The notes beneath the pieces were generated by a model. That model was not told the origin of the DNA and made no database searches. It worked only from the letters and a program-made list of their open reading frames with translations. Of a stretch of 64,000 nt of DNA, positions 42,098 through 50,722 are shown piece by piece. The position numbers and the translations under genes are program-made. The stretch comes from Actinomarinicola tropica (GTDB lineage: Bacteria; Actinomycetota; Acidimicrobiia; Acidimicrobiales; SKKL01), in assembly GCF_009650215.1 (NCBI RefSeq), contig NZ_CP045851.1, forward strand, positions 3,437,001 to 3,501,000, written 5' to 3'. The stretch's first letter is position 1. Each line of letters begins with the position of its first letter.

Positions 42098-42400
42098 ATG
42101 AGAAGCGATCATCCACTCACTCTCACCGTCGAGCAGGCCGGCCAGGTGCTCGGCATCGGCCGCTCCACCGCCTACGAGCTCATCCGCAGCGGTGACCTGA
42201 AGTGCATCCGCCTCCGCCGGCGCATCGTGGTTCCCGTCGCTCACCTCGCCGACCGCCCCGGCGTCGACAGCGAGGCTGTGCGGTCGGCGGTTCAGTACCG
42301 TTCGACCTCCACGGAGCGCTCCCAGTCGGCTGCTTTGCCGGCTGCCCCATCGGCACGAGTGGTCCGCGATTGCGATGCGAGCGAACCGACCCTGTTCTGA
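42098..42400 (+). CDS. Excisionase-like helix-turn-helix protein
   Basis: 100 residues from ATG 42098. HTH_17/MerR-like DNA-binding domain: LTVEQAGQVLGIGRSTAYELIRSGDLKCIRLRRRIVVPVAHL, as in phage excisionases and small actinobacterial DNA-binding proteins. The C-terminal 40 residues are Ser/Ala-rich and unlike any domain. It starts just where the integrase remnant breaks off. It may be a leftover of a second recombination module. Confidence 0.75.
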   Translation: MRSDHPLTLTVEQAGQVLGIGRSTAYELIRSGDLKCIRLRRRIVVPVAHLADRPGVDSEAVRSAVQYRSTSTERSQSAALPAAPSARVVRDCDASEPTLF

Positions 42401-42520
42401 GTTCCCGTCATCGATCTACCGCGGCGCCGCTGTCCCGGCGGAGCGGCACGGAACAGCGGCAGTCTCGGTGAGTGGTGAATCAGGGACTACTGGCCAGAGG
42501 CCTGGCGGCGTCGACTGTCG

Positions 42521-43924
42521 TCACGCAACATGCGATTCTGAGGCGTTCTCGATGTCGAAGAGCGTCGGAGCCACGGTCACCCTCGAGTTGGCCCTGTTGC
42601 CGCCGCTGACTCGCTGATCACTGGATTGCAGTTCGCTCGCTCGCAGCACCTCATCCCAGTCCAGCGGGCGCTCCTCCCCTGCGGTCGGCGCGACCTCGGA
42701 CACCGTGAACGCTCCACCGCCGCGCCACCCGACGGTTTCTGTTACTCCTCCGGAGTCCTCACCCCGTGTCACTCGAGTCAGTCGCGGAATCATGAAATTG
42801 GCGACAGTTTCGAGCGACCGTTCGACCGCAATCCAGCGACGCCCCATCTTGTGAGCAACAGCAGCGGTGGTTCCGGAGCCCCCGAAGAAGTCGACGACCA
42901 AGTCCCCCGGGTCGGACCCGATGTGGATGATTCTCTCGAGTAGCTGCTCGGGCTTCGGCGTCGCGAACGCTTCCACGTCTGGAAAGAGAGCCATGAGATG
43001 GCGCTTAGCGTCATCGTTCGTTCCCCCCTCGTCGGGACCCCAGAGCGAGAATGGGACCAGGCCCTTCAACTGATCCGGAAAGAGCTTGAGGCGAGGGAGT
43101 CCAGCACCGTTGCGAGGGAACCAGATTCTGTTCTCACTGCGAAGCCGCTCGTAGACCGGCTGCGTCGCGTACCAACTGCGGCCACGAGGCGGTTGGAGCA
43201 CCTCGCCGGCAGGGTTCACGATTGCGTAGTGCTGATTGGCGCGGAACCCGGGAGCCGTGAATGGCGCATCGGCCCACGGCCCTCGCGGGTCATTGTCACG
43301 ATTGCGGAGTTCGGCAGGATCCTTCGGCAGCAGATTTCTTGAGTGCTTCCATTTCTGAGGGCCGGCTGGTGCGTAGACGTGGATGTAGTCGTGGTTGCTT
43401 GAGAAGGCGGACCGGGATTCCCGCGTTGTCCGCTTCTGCCAGATGATCGTTGCAACGAAGGCGTCAGGCCCGAAAACCTCATCAAGTACGCAGCGGGCCC
43501 GATGCTGCTCCGCGTCGTCCAAGTGAAGCCAGACACTCCCCAACGGGGAAAGCAGCGGCTTCAACGCAACCAATCGGTCTCGGAGCATTGAGAGCCAGGC
43601 TGAGTGCGTTAGCGAGTCTGCATACTGGGCGAAGGCCTGGCCCGTGTTGTACGGGGGATCGATGTACACAAGCCGGACACCACCGGCTCCGTGACCCTCG
43701 GGAACCCGTGTCAGCGCACGTAGAGCGTGTAGGGCATCGCCGACGACGATCGTGCCACTCGGTCGGTCGTCCTCATGTCCGAGCGTCGTGATCTCCCTGA
43801 GACTCACGGGGGCTGCGGCCCTCTCGTCGGACCGCGAGAGCCACTCGTACGCGCGGTCGCCGACGGCATGGAGCTCAAGGTCCTTGTTGGTCCACCTCAG
43901 CTCGAGGTCGCTCTTCTGTGCCAT
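42521..43924 (-). CDS. Beta-class adenine-specific DNA methyltransferase
   Basis: 467 residues from ATG 43924 ([19 protein letters not shown]); GAGG nine bases upstream. Catalytic [10 protein letters not shown] (Asp about 89) comes before the AdoMet motif FFGGSGTT (about 346-352), the order of beta-class N6-adenine (or N4-cytosine) enzymes such as type III Mod subunits. [24 protein letters not shown] and [24 protein letters not shown] are typical of that group. It is transcribed away from the Dam-like gene, with 160 bp between them. Third-position A/T is higher than in the flanks. Confidence 0.88.
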   Translation of the reverse strand: MAQKSDLELRWTNKDLELHAVGDRAYEWLSRSDERAAAPVSLREITTLGHEDDRPSGTIVVGDALHALRALTRVPEGHGAGGVRLVYIDPPYNTGQAFAQYADSLTHSAWLSMLRDRLVALKPLLSPLGSVWLHLDDAEQHRARCVLDEVFGPDAFVATIIWQKRTTRESRSAFSSNHDYIHVYAPAGPQKWKHSRNLLPKDPAELRNRDNDPRGPWADAPFTAPGFRANQHYAIVNPAGEVLQPPRGRSWYATQPVYERLRSENRIWFPRNGAGLPRLKLFPDQLKGLVPFSLWGPDEGGTNDDAKRHLMALFPDVEAFATPKPEQLLERIIHIGSDPGDLVVDFFGGSGTTAAVAHKMGRRWIAVERSLETVANFMIPRLTRVTRGEDSGGVTETVGWRGGGAFTVSEVAPTAGEERPLDWDEVLRASELQSSDQRVSGGNRANSRVTVAPTLFDIENASESHVA

Positions 43925-44084
43925 CGTTGGGTGCCTCACGTCGCGGGTACGGGCTGCGACGCCCATCTTCCCCGGGGGGTGTGACAAGACCAGCGGGGGT
44001 TCGGGGTCGCACCGAGCGGTCGGCGTACTCACCTACGATGCCACAGAGTCCCGGGTCCTCCCGCGGACCGTCAGAGGAGAAGCG

Positions 44085-45017
44085 TTGGCACGGGATGCAG
44101 CAACAGCAGCACAGGCAGGCGCCGACACGGCAGGTGCTGAGGAGGCGGGCGCCGTTGGACTCCGTCCGCTACCGACGCTCGACGATCGCCCCCTGCGGCC
44201 GTTCATCAAATGGGCTGGGGGAAAGACACGCCTCCTGAAGCGCCTGCTGCCCCACGTGCCTGAGAGCTTCAGGGCGTACCACGAGCCGTTCCTTGGTGGC
44301 GGCGCCATGTTCTTCGCGGTTCGCGACCGAGGGAACGGCACAGCCCATCTCTCAGATCTGAACGAGGACCTCATCAACGCGTGGACCGCTGTTCGTGATC
44401 ACGAGAAGGAACTTCAGCGGCTCCTTCGAAGGTACAAGTCCTGCGATTCGAAGGACTTCTACTACGAGCAGCGCCCGTTGCAGCCCGCCGACCCGCTGGA
44501 GCGTGCAGCCAGGTTCATCTACTTGAACCAGACCTCTTGGAACGGCCTATGGCGGGTGAATCGACGGGGAGAATTCAACGTGCCATGGGGTCAACGCCCC
44601 TTTCGGGGACTTTCATCGGCCGACCTATTGACCTATCGCGCGGCGTTACGACATGCGCGGATCCACCTCGCTGACTTTCGTGAAGCGCTTGATCGCCCTC
44701 GCAAGGGTGACTTTGTGTACCTCGATCCGCCCTATCTCCCGCTTTCTGATACTTCAAAGTTCTTCCTCTACACCGAGAAGCGATTTCGAGAACCAGACCT
44801 CCGAGAGCTCGCCGCGTGCTGCGAGGACCTCACGAAGCGCGGGGTCAGTTGGATGTTGTCGAATAGGGATACGCCGCTCGTAAGGGAGTTGTTCGCCCAC
44901 GCACGAATCGTCGGGCTCACAGCCCGCCGTTCAGTTGCCGCTCAAAACCAGCGCGACGTCGAGGCTGTCGACTCTCCGGAGGTCATAGTTGTCGGACCGG
45001 AGCGCACCCGTGGCTGA
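44085..45017 (+). CDS. Dam-type (D12 class) adenine methyltransferase
   Basis: 310 residues. TTG 44085 is chosen because AGAGGAG lies five bases before it; no ATG fits before the conserved domain. N6-adenine enzyme of the alpha class: FIKWAGGKTRLLKRLLPHVP (AdoMet motif, from residue about 40), EPFLGGGAMFF, SDLNEDLINAW, YLNQTSWNGLWRVN and the catalytic DPPYLPLS (Asp about 214). It overlaps the McrB gene by 29 bases, so modification and restriction are co-expressed. Confidence 0.9.
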   Translation: MARDAATAAQAGADTAGAEEAGAVGLRPLPTLDDRPLRPFIKWAGGKTRLLKRLLPHVPESFRAYHEPFLGGGAMFFAVRDRGNGTAHLSDLNEDLINAWTAVRDHEKELQRLLRRYKSCDSKDFYYEQRPLQPADPLERAARFIYLNQTSWNGLWRVNRRGEFNVPWGQRPFRGLSSADLLTYRAALRHARIHLADFREALDRPRKGDFVYLDPPYLPLSDTSKFFLYTEKRFREPDLRELAACCEDLTKRGVSWMLSNRDTPLVRELFAHARIVGLTARRSVAAQNQRDVEAVDSPEVIVVGPERTRG

Positions 45018-46782
45018 CCACCCAGTTGAGACCGCGTGGGTTTGGCGATTCGGGACAGCTCCGTTCAAGGCCACCTATGGGAGATTGCCTGGGACCGGCT
45101 CAACTACCTACACGAAGGACTTTCTGCAGGCGTCTGGGCAGTGTGCCGCTGCGTTCGACGAGGTCTTTCCCCGTGTGCCCGGGCAACCGTATGACGTCAC
45201 CCTTGCCTGGCCGGGGGGAAGTCGTGAAGGGAAGGTACTCGAGGCCGCCGACTATGCCGCCAATGGCCGCATCAACCTCAGATGGGAGACGGACAATCCG
45301 CCGGACCCGTGGCGACTTAGTCCGAATCCCGCGCATGATGCGGTCGCAACATTTCCTGGCGATCCCAGCCAGACGACGGAGCACGGGGCCGATCAGGAGT
45401 TGGAGGCGCTCAAGGCACTGGACGTCGATCCCTGGCTAGTCGTCGTGAAGCTGCAGGACCAGCCTGACGTCCTGCATCTGCGGGCCTACCTGGGCAATCC
45501 CCCTACCGGTCTTGAGCACACGTCAGCTCAGCAACTTCCTGATCAGGTTCGATCCGCCATGGCGTCGGTGCCCGCGAACGGTGGCTGTGCAGTGGCCCGG
45601 TTCGCTGGTGGCGCCGGTGTGCGGGCGCCTCGGATCGTCAACCAAGTCCTCCAAGCTCTCCGGCGCGGCCCGAACGTGCTGCTAGTGGGCCCTCCAGGCA
45701 CAGGCAAGACAGTTGCGCTCGAGGATCTACGGCACCTCTACGAACACGGTTCACCTGAGGTGACTTTCGACCCGTCGAAGATGCACGACGCCTGGTCTGA
45801 GTCGAGTCCGGTGCCGACCGGCAAGGTTCGCACAATCGTGTTCCACCCGAGTTACTCGTACGAGGAGTTTGTGCTCGGGCTATACCCTGTGCCCGCCGCT
45901 GGCTCGGGTGTAGCGCTTTTCCCTCGGCCCGGACCGCTTGTATCGCTCGCCCATTGGGCCTCGCACGATGACAACGCGGCACTGCTGATCGTGGATGAGT
46001 TCAACCGCGGAAACGCCGCAGCGATCTTTGGTGACATGCTCGCGCTACTCGATAAGGACAAGCGCAGTGATTTGGCGGTGGGTTCGCCCGGAGCTTCAGT
46101 GGATCGAGCCTATCCCGAGCTGGGGGTCGACGTACCTGCTGAGATGGCTACATCCGCCGGCACATCGGTAGGAAACAGCATTCGGCTTCCGATGTCGTTG
46201 TCGATCGTGGCCGCCATGAACAGCAGTGACCGAAGTGTGGCTCCGTTGGACGCAGCTTTGCGACGTCGGTTCTCCATCGTCAGAGTCGACCCGGACTACG
46301 ACGTGCTCTCGTCGCGTTTGGGTATCACAACCCCGATCGACTTCGACTCTGGTACCGATCCCGTCAGTTGGTCCGCGGCCGACGTATCGACGCTGGCTGT
46401 CGTCCTGCTGCGCTCGCTCAACGAGCGCATAGAGCTTGTGCTTGGACCAGACTTTCAGCTCGGACATTCGGTGTTCTGGGATGTCCGGGGCGCGGATGCT
46501 GAGGAGGCAACCGGTGCTCTCAGCGCTGCCTTCGATGAGCGCGTGGTGAGCACCATGAGGATGACGTTCGCAGACCAGGACGAGTCTCTCGCTGCCATAT
46601 TGAATGGTCCACCTCCGCCGACCGGCTCTGCGACGACCGCTGGATCGCCTCCGATGGGTCTCTGCTACTGGGTGATTCCTGGCGGGGGTCTTGAGGCGGT
46701 TGCGCCGGCTCGCTTGCGAATTCGATTGGCTCAAAGCCTGGCTTGGACCGAAGCAGCGACTGCTCTCGTAGCACTGTTGTAG
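44989..46782 (+). CDS. McrB-like GTPase/AAA+ restriction subunit
   Basis: 597 residues. TTG 44989 has GGAGG with a six-base spacer; GTG 45010 is an alternative. N-terminal about 210 residues (target recognition) match no domain I know: AWVWRFGTAPFKATYGRLPGT. The AAA+ part has GPPGTGKT (234-241), LLIVDEFNRGNAAAIFGDML (Asp-Glu about 336-337) and NSSDRSVAPLDAALRRRF (sensor and arginine finger). MNSSDRS resembles the McrB MNTADRS GTP motif. It should form a nuclease motor with the McrC-like product encoded next (6 bp gap). Confidence 0.9.
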   Translation: MSDRSAPVADHPVETAWVWRFGTAPFKATYGRLPGTGSTTYTKDFLQASGQCAAAFDEVFPRVPGQPYDVTLAWPGGSREGKVLEAADYAANGRINLRWETDNPPDPWRLSPNPAHDAVATFPGDPSQTTEHGADQELEALKALDVDPWLVVVKLQDQPDVLHLRAYLGNPPTGLEHTSAQQLPDQVRSAMASVPANGGCAVARFAGGAGVRAPRIVNQVLQALRRGPNVLLVGPPGTGKTVALEDLRHLYEHGSPEVTFDPSKMHDAWSESSPVPTGKVRTIVFHPSYSYEEFVLGLYPVPAAGSGVALFPRPGPLVSLAHWASHDDNAALLIVDEFNRGNAAAIFGDMLALLDKDKRSDLAVGSPGASVDRAYPELGVDVPAEMATSAGTSVGNSIRLPMSLSIVAAMNSSDRSVAPLDAALRRRFSIVRVDPDYDVLSSRLGITTPIDFDSGTDPVSWSAADVSTLAVVLLRSLNERIELVLGPDFQLGHSVFWDVRGADAEEATGALSAAFDERVVSTMRMTFADQDESLAAILNGPPPPTGSATTAGSPPMGLCYWVIPGGGLEAVAPARLRIRLAQSLAWTEAATALVALL

Positions 46783-46788
46783 GTCGCG

Positions 46789-48078
46789 ATGCGCCGTATC
46801 CAGGTCACGGAGGGGGTCCCGTTCTCGGTCGAGCCAGCCCTTCGAGTGAAGGTACGTGGTGCCACCGATCGATTGTCGGCTCAACTTCGCCCTCGATTGC
46901 GACTTCTCAGGGAGGAACCCGGGCAACTCATCCTGCAGAACGTGATCGGGTCGATCCGACTAAACGACAGCACGATCCTCGAGGTTGCTCCCAAAGTCGA
47001 TGGTAAGGCTGACTGGGTATCTGCGGTTCTCGACCTTCTCATCGGCTTGGACCGAATTGACGTAGCGGGAGAACGCCTGGCGGGCCTTGCTCCAAAGCGG
47101 CCGGAGCTACTCGAGGTTCTCGCGTCTGTGTATGCCGCCAGGCTCCAGCGTGCCATCGGGCGCGACGGCCCGCTCCTGCTGCTCGATCGTCGACATGCAG
47201 AACTTGGGTTGCTGAAGGGCAAGTTGAAGACCTCGAACTACCTCATCCAGGCGCCGCGGCGGCCTCACCGGTTTCCCGTTAGCTACGACGAGTTGTCAGC
47301 AGACAATGACTACTCGCGAGCGCTGGTGGCGGTGGCGCGGCTCCTCGCCTCAATCACGTCATCTCCGCAAGTACGGACTTCGCTTGTCGAGTCAGCCGCT
47401 GCGCTGCGCCCAGGGTTCGCGGAGCAGATAGCAGTCGATCCTTCAGCCGCACGAAAGCCCTTTCCTCCCCAGTGGGCTGTGTACCGGCCGGCGTGGTCAA
47501 TCGCCGTGGCGATTCTCACCCAGACATCCCTCTTGCGCGCGACGGGACAGCATCACGGCGTCGAGATCGCCATTGAGCCTTGGCCCTTGCTCGAGCGGCT
47601 GTTGGAGCGGGCGCTCGACCAAGCGTCGGTCATCTCGTCGGTGGCGGGCACCCCCCTTCATCGTGAGCCTAAGCATTCGACGCCTCTGCTCATCGCGCCC
47701 TCAGTCGGGGTGACGGCACGTTCGGTTGAACCCGACGGCCGCCTCACGTCGTCGGGAAGCACTATTGCGACGTTCGAGGCTAAGTACTCCCCTCGTGTCG
47801 CGGGGAGTGAGTGGCCTAGCCGCGAGCATGTCTTCCAGGCGCTGACGACTGCAGCCGCCTGTCACTCGCCGCTCGCTGTGCTGGTCTTTCCCGAAGACTT
47901 CGAGCCGTGTTGGTGGGATGTGCAGGGTTTCGCGGGCTTCCCGTCCCAGCTCACCGCGATAGGGCTCGGGCTGTTCTCGTACCGACGCGGGGCAGGGGAC
48001 AGGACGCGCGGGGAGCGGATCGTGAGCCTGCTCGCTGGTCGAACGGCCGCATCATCGGGCGTGCAGAACGCCGGGTGA
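46789..48078 (+). CDS. McrC-like restriction endonuclease subunit
   Basis: 429 residues from ATG 46789. McrC family: NVIGSIRLNDSTILEVAPKV near residue 50, LKGKLKTSNYLIQAPRRPHRFPVSYDELSADNDYSRAL, and the PD-(D/E)xK nuclease motif seen as TIATFEAKYSPR (Glu about 330, Lys about 332). VFPEDFEPCWWDVQGFAG follows. It ends 10 bp from the stop of the convergent host gene. Confidence 0.9.
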   Translation: MRRIQVTEGVPFSVEPALRVKVRGATDRLSAQLRPRLRLLREEPGQLILQNVIGSIRLNDSTILEVAPKVDGKADWVSAVLDLLIGLDRIDVAGERLAGLAPKRPELLEVLASVYAARLQRAIGRDGPLLLLDRRHAELGLLKGKLKTSNYLIQAPRRPHRFPVSYDELSADNDYSRALVAVARLLASITSSPQVRTSLVESAAALRPGFAEQIAVDPSAARKPFPPQWAVYRPAWSIAVAILTQTSLLRATGQHHGVEIAIEPWPLLERLLERALDQASVISSVAGTPLHREPKHSTPLLIAPSVGVTARSVEPDGRLTSSGSTIATFEAKYSPRVAGSEWPSREHVFQALTTAAACHSPLAVLVFPEDFEPCWWDVQGFAGFPSQLTAIGLGLFSYRRGAGDRTRGERIVSLLAGRTAASSGVQNAG

Positions 48079-48088
48079 CCGCAGGAAC

Positions 48089-48991
48089 CTACCGAGGCCA
48101 GCTTGGCAATCCCTTTGGCAATCCACCAGACACGACGAGGCTGGATTCCGCAGCACTCGCTGGACCGCACACCGCACGTGACCTGGTAGAACAGCATCCG
48201 ACAACACGAGACGGGCCTACGGGATCAGAAGGCCGGCTGTCCGAATCCCCACAGCGCGCGTCCTCGAGGCGCAGGTCAGAGCCGGCTCGAGCTGGAGGGC
48301 CACCTCTGCCTACTCCCCGGGGTTCCTCGCGGACTGGAACGACATCGCTGGGGATCGGGTCCGCGGCACAGGATTGCTCGTCCACGATGAACGAGCCGCG
48401 GTAGCCGAAGAGCGGCCCGAACCTGCGGTTGGCGACGTGGACCTCGATGCGGAAGCACTCGGCGGCGGGGTCCCACCACTCCCGGACCTCGGCCACCCCC
48501 GAGAACAGCAAGGGGAACCGGAAGGCCAGTCGGCCCTCGTAGAAGCGCTGCTCACCGCTGCGAATGCACATCGCACCGTCGTCGTCGACCCAGCAGTCGA
48601 TGTCGACGGCGAGGTGCTGGTGGGTGCCGAGGTAGTCGACGATCGTGTCGCGCTCCTTGCTGTAGATCATCGTGGCGTCGAAGGCACGGGTGCGGCGCGG
48701 GAAGTGGAAGCGACGGGCCCACGTGACGGTCTCGCGGCCGAACCGATCGACGTAGGCGTAGTTGGCGATCGTGAAGGGGACCTGCGTCCCGCGGCTGGGG
48801 AAGAGGACGCGACGGGTTGAACCGAGGAGCAGGAACGGCAGGGTCCACCAGCGGCCGCGCCAGACCTCGTGCATGACGCCGTGGCCGATCTGACGGGTCT
48901 CGTCGAGTGACGAGAACCCGAAGCGCCACTGCATCTTCGGATGGAGGCGCTCGAAGTCGTCTCCGAGCGCTGTGCGGTAGATCGACGTCAC
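48089..48991 (-). CDS. DUF4166-family protein with read-through C-terminus
   Basis: 300 residues from GTG 48991, overlapping the upstream gene stop (GTGA). DUF4166 domain at about 5-205: MTSIYRTALGDDFERLHPKMQWRFG, GVMHEVWRGRWWTLPFLLLG and PLFGYRGSFIVDE. After about residue 220 (VVPVREEPRG) the sequence turns into Arg/Gly/Ser-rich text lying over the island junction and tRNA-like copy, with no domain. The original stop was probably lost on insertion. Function unknown. The upstream DoxX/SRPBCC partner is common for this family. Confidence 0.8.
   Translation of the reverse strand: MTSIYRTALGDDFERLHPKMQWRFGFSSLDETRQIGHGVMHEVWRGRWWTLPFLLLGSTRRVLFPSRGTQVPFTIANYAYVDRFGRETVTWARRFHFPRRTRAFDATMIYSKERDTIVDYLGTHQHLAVDIDCWVDDDGAMCIRSGEQRFYEGRLAFRFPLLFSGVAEVREWWDPAAECFRIEVHVANRRFGPLFGYRGSFIVDEQSCAADPIPSDVVPVREEPRGVGRGGPPARAGSDLRLEDARCGDSDSRPSDPVGPSRVVGCCSTRSRAVCGPASAAESSLVVSGGLPKGLPSWPR
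48181..48259 (+). other. Degenerate tRNA-like sequence, likely right attachment site
   Basis: CTACGGGATCAGAAGG (48217-48232) copies tRNA-Arg 41375-41389 with one extra base. Downstream GTCCGAATCCC and AGCGCGC mirror the T-arm and 3' end, and upstream GGTAGAACAGCATCCGAC (48185-48202) resembles the D-arm. Acceptor pairing is lost, so it is not a working tRNA. Confidence 0.55.
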
Positions 48992-49941
48992 GGAAGCTCC
49001 TCCACCGGCGGTTGGGAGTCGGGCGCCTGGCGCAGCGGGCGCCGTCCGCTCGGGCGACCCTGCCTGGTCGCCAGCGCCACGCCGGCGAGGGCGGCGACGG
49101 CGATGCCGAGAGACGCCGGGTTGAACGCCTTGGTGAGGATCGACCGGTCGCACGTGGCGGCACCGATGGCCAGCGTGGGCATCGCCGCGAGCGAGACGAC
49201 GAACGGCCAGCGCTTGTCGGCGGCGGCGACCGTGGCGACGGCGAACCCTGCCTCCACCGCACCGACCGCCCGCACGACCCGCCGGGCAGTCGGCTGCGGC
49301 ATGCCGAGGCCGCACCAGATCGCGACCTCGCCGTCGTCGACCTTCCACACCTTGGGGACGAGACCCTGGTAGGCGAAGACCCCAGCCAGGCCGGCGACGG
49401 CGGCGGCGTGGGCGATGGCCTGGTCCCGCGACCGCTCGGGCGGCGTGCCCTCCTCGAGCCACAGCCGGAGGCGATCGAAGCTCCACGCGGTGGCCCACCC
49501 GAACACGGGGCGGAAGAGCATCCGGTCGATCAGCTCGCCGACCCGGCCCCACCGGGGCCGGTAGTCGTAGCGGGTGAGGAACCTGACGCCGTCGTCGGTG
49601 GGGACGTAGCGCCAGTAGCCGGCGCCGGCCTCGATGATCGAGCGCCGATCGGCGGACCAGAACTTGAGACCGGACCAGCGGATGCCGTCCGCACGGTCCC
49701 GCTCGCCGAGGGACTCCCCGGTGCCGGCGACGGTGACGCCCGGGGCGACGGTGGTGGCGTAGGTGAAGCGCTGTGGCTCGCCGTCGACCCGTGGGAGGTA
49801 CGAGATGCTGCCGAAGCGGACGTCCCAGCGCTGGTGCGAGTCAGGCGGTTGGGTCGCGTCCCACAGGGCATCGACCGGAGCGTGGATCCGGGACTCGACG
49901 TAGATGGGGCGCCGCTTGCGCCGTGCGGTACTCGGCGTCAT
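48988..49941 (-). CDS. SRPBCC-domain protein fused to a DoxX-like membrane domain
   Basis: 317 residues from ATG 49941, overlapping the MerR stop (ATGA). SRPBCC ligand-binding domain at about 10-150 (YVESRIHAPVDALWDATQPPDSHQRWDVRFG). DoxX-like membrane domain at about 175-290 with four helices (AAAVAGLAGVFAYQGLVPKVWKV). It ends with GTGA coupling to the DUF4166 gene. The pair with DUF4166 suggests joint handling of a hydrophobic ligand (inference). Confidence 0.83.
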   Translation of the reverse strand: MTPSTARRKRRPIYVESRIHAPVDALWDATQPPDSHQRWDVRFGSISYLPRVDGEPQRFTYATTVAPGVTVAGTGESLGERDRADGIRWSGLKFWSADRRSIIEAGAGYWRYVPTDDGVRFLTRYDYRPRWGRVGELIDRMLFRPVFGWATAWSFDRLRLWLEEGTPPERSRDQAIAHAAAVAGLAGVFAYQGLVPKVWKVDDGEVAIWCGLGMPQPTARRVVRAVGAVEAGFAVATVAAADKRWPFVVSLAAMPTLAIGAATCDRSILTKAFNPASLGIAVAALAGVALATRQGRPSGRRPLRQAPDSQPPVEELP

Positions 49942-50663
49942 CGGTCGATGAGCTGGCCGAGGCGCTCGCGTCCGAGGCGAGCGACGCTGGCGTCGAGGGC
50001 AGCGACGAGGACCTGCCGGGCGGTGGCCTGAAGTCGGGCGAGGGTGCGGGCAAGGTCCCGGGCCTCGTCGGTGTCGAGCGCCTCCTGCCAGTCGGCCGGC
50101 GCGAGGTGGCTCTCGAAGATCGAGATGAACCTCTCTGCGATGTCGTCGGCGTGGGAGACGAGCGCCTCCCACTCGTCGAGGATGACATCCGCCGGGATGC
50201 CCATCCCGGCGAGCGAGGCGCCGGCCTCGAGGAACCGCCGGTCGGCGACCCGCACCTTGGCGTCCTCGGTCACCTGGACCAACCCGAGCGCGCTGGCCCG
50301 CTGCATCAGCTCTGGGGTCATCATCCCGTCGGGGAACCGGTCGAGGAGCTCGCCGGGTTCGAGCGCGATGGCGTGCACGTCACCGATGAGGGCGTCGAGC
50401 TCGGCCTCCACGCCGATCACGGCATCGAGACCGCGGCCCTGCTCCCACTGCTCGAGCAGGTTCGCGATCCCCGCGAGCGAGTAGCCCTCCCCCTGGAGCC
50501 GGGCGATGAGGCGCAGACGGCTCAGGTGCGACTCGTCGTACCAGCCCGTGCGCCCTTCGAGCCGGGGCGGATCCAGCAGACCCTTGTTCTGGTACAGGCG
50601 CACGGTGGTGGAGGCCACGCCCGCCTGCCGCGCCAGCTCGTCGAGCCGGTACTCCGTGCCCAT
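49938..50663 (-). CDS. MerR-family transcriptional regulator
   Basis: 241 residues from ATG 50663, with GAGGTCAG upstream. DNA-binding part: YRLDELARQAGVASTTVRLYQNKGLLDPPRLEGRTGWYDESHLSRLRLIARLQ, a typical MerR helix-turn-helix and wing. The long C-terminal part (about 95-241) is helical and has no Cys cluster, so the ligand is probably organic. It is divergent from the gene at 50723, and the MerR-type promoter between them is its likely target. Confidence 0.92.
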   Translation of the reverse strand: MGTEYRLDELARQAGVASTTVRLYQNKGLLDPPRLEGRTGWYDESHLSRLRLIARLQGEGYSLAGIANLLEQWEQGRGLDAVIGVEAELDALIGDVHAIALEPGELLDRFPDGMMTPELMQRASALGLVQVTEDAKVRVADRRFLEAGASLAGMGIPADVILDEWEALVSHADDIAERFISIFESHLAPADWQEALDTDEARDLARTLARLQATARQVLVAALDASVARLGRERLGQLIDR

Positions 50664-50684
50664 CTGACCTCCTCGACATCGCGC

Positions 50685-50718
50685 TTGGCGCCAATACGTG
50701 AGTGAATGGTAGCGTATT
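50685..50718 (+). promoter_or_regulatory. MerR-type promoter with 19-bp spacer and dyad
   Basis: -35 TTGGCG (50685-50690), exactly 19 bases, -10 TAGCGT (50710-50715): the over-long spacer used by MerR activators. AATACG (50693-50698) and CGTATT (50713-50718) form a dyad over spacer and -10. The ATG at 50723 is seven bases after the -10, so the mRNA is leaderless. Confidence 0.6.
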
Positions 50719-50722
50719 GATC

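Larger units (their letters stand above)
41343..48259. mobile_element. Decayed integrative island at tRNA-Arg carrying a restriction-modification locus
   Basis: Begins at tRNA-Arg(ACG), followed by a broken phage-type integrase and an excisionase-like gene, then methyltransferase/McrBC genes with visibly more A/T at third positions than the flanks. It ends near a degenerate tRNA-like copy: CTACGG-ATCAGAAGG in the tRNA (41375-41389) recurs as CTACGGGATCAGAAGG at 48217-48232, and both continue into TCGA/CCGA-TCCC-like T-arms and GCGCGC. Size about 6.9 kb. Confidence 0.7.

Noticed and set aside
42062-42400. Excisionase gene starting at 42062
   Set aside because: Codons before ATG 42098 are the integrase remnant in another frame; the HTH domain begins right after 42098.
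48907-50031. Plus-strand 374-codon frame
   Set aside because: Antisense to the DUF4166 and SRPBCC/DoxX genes, which have clear domains and GTGA/ATGA coupling.
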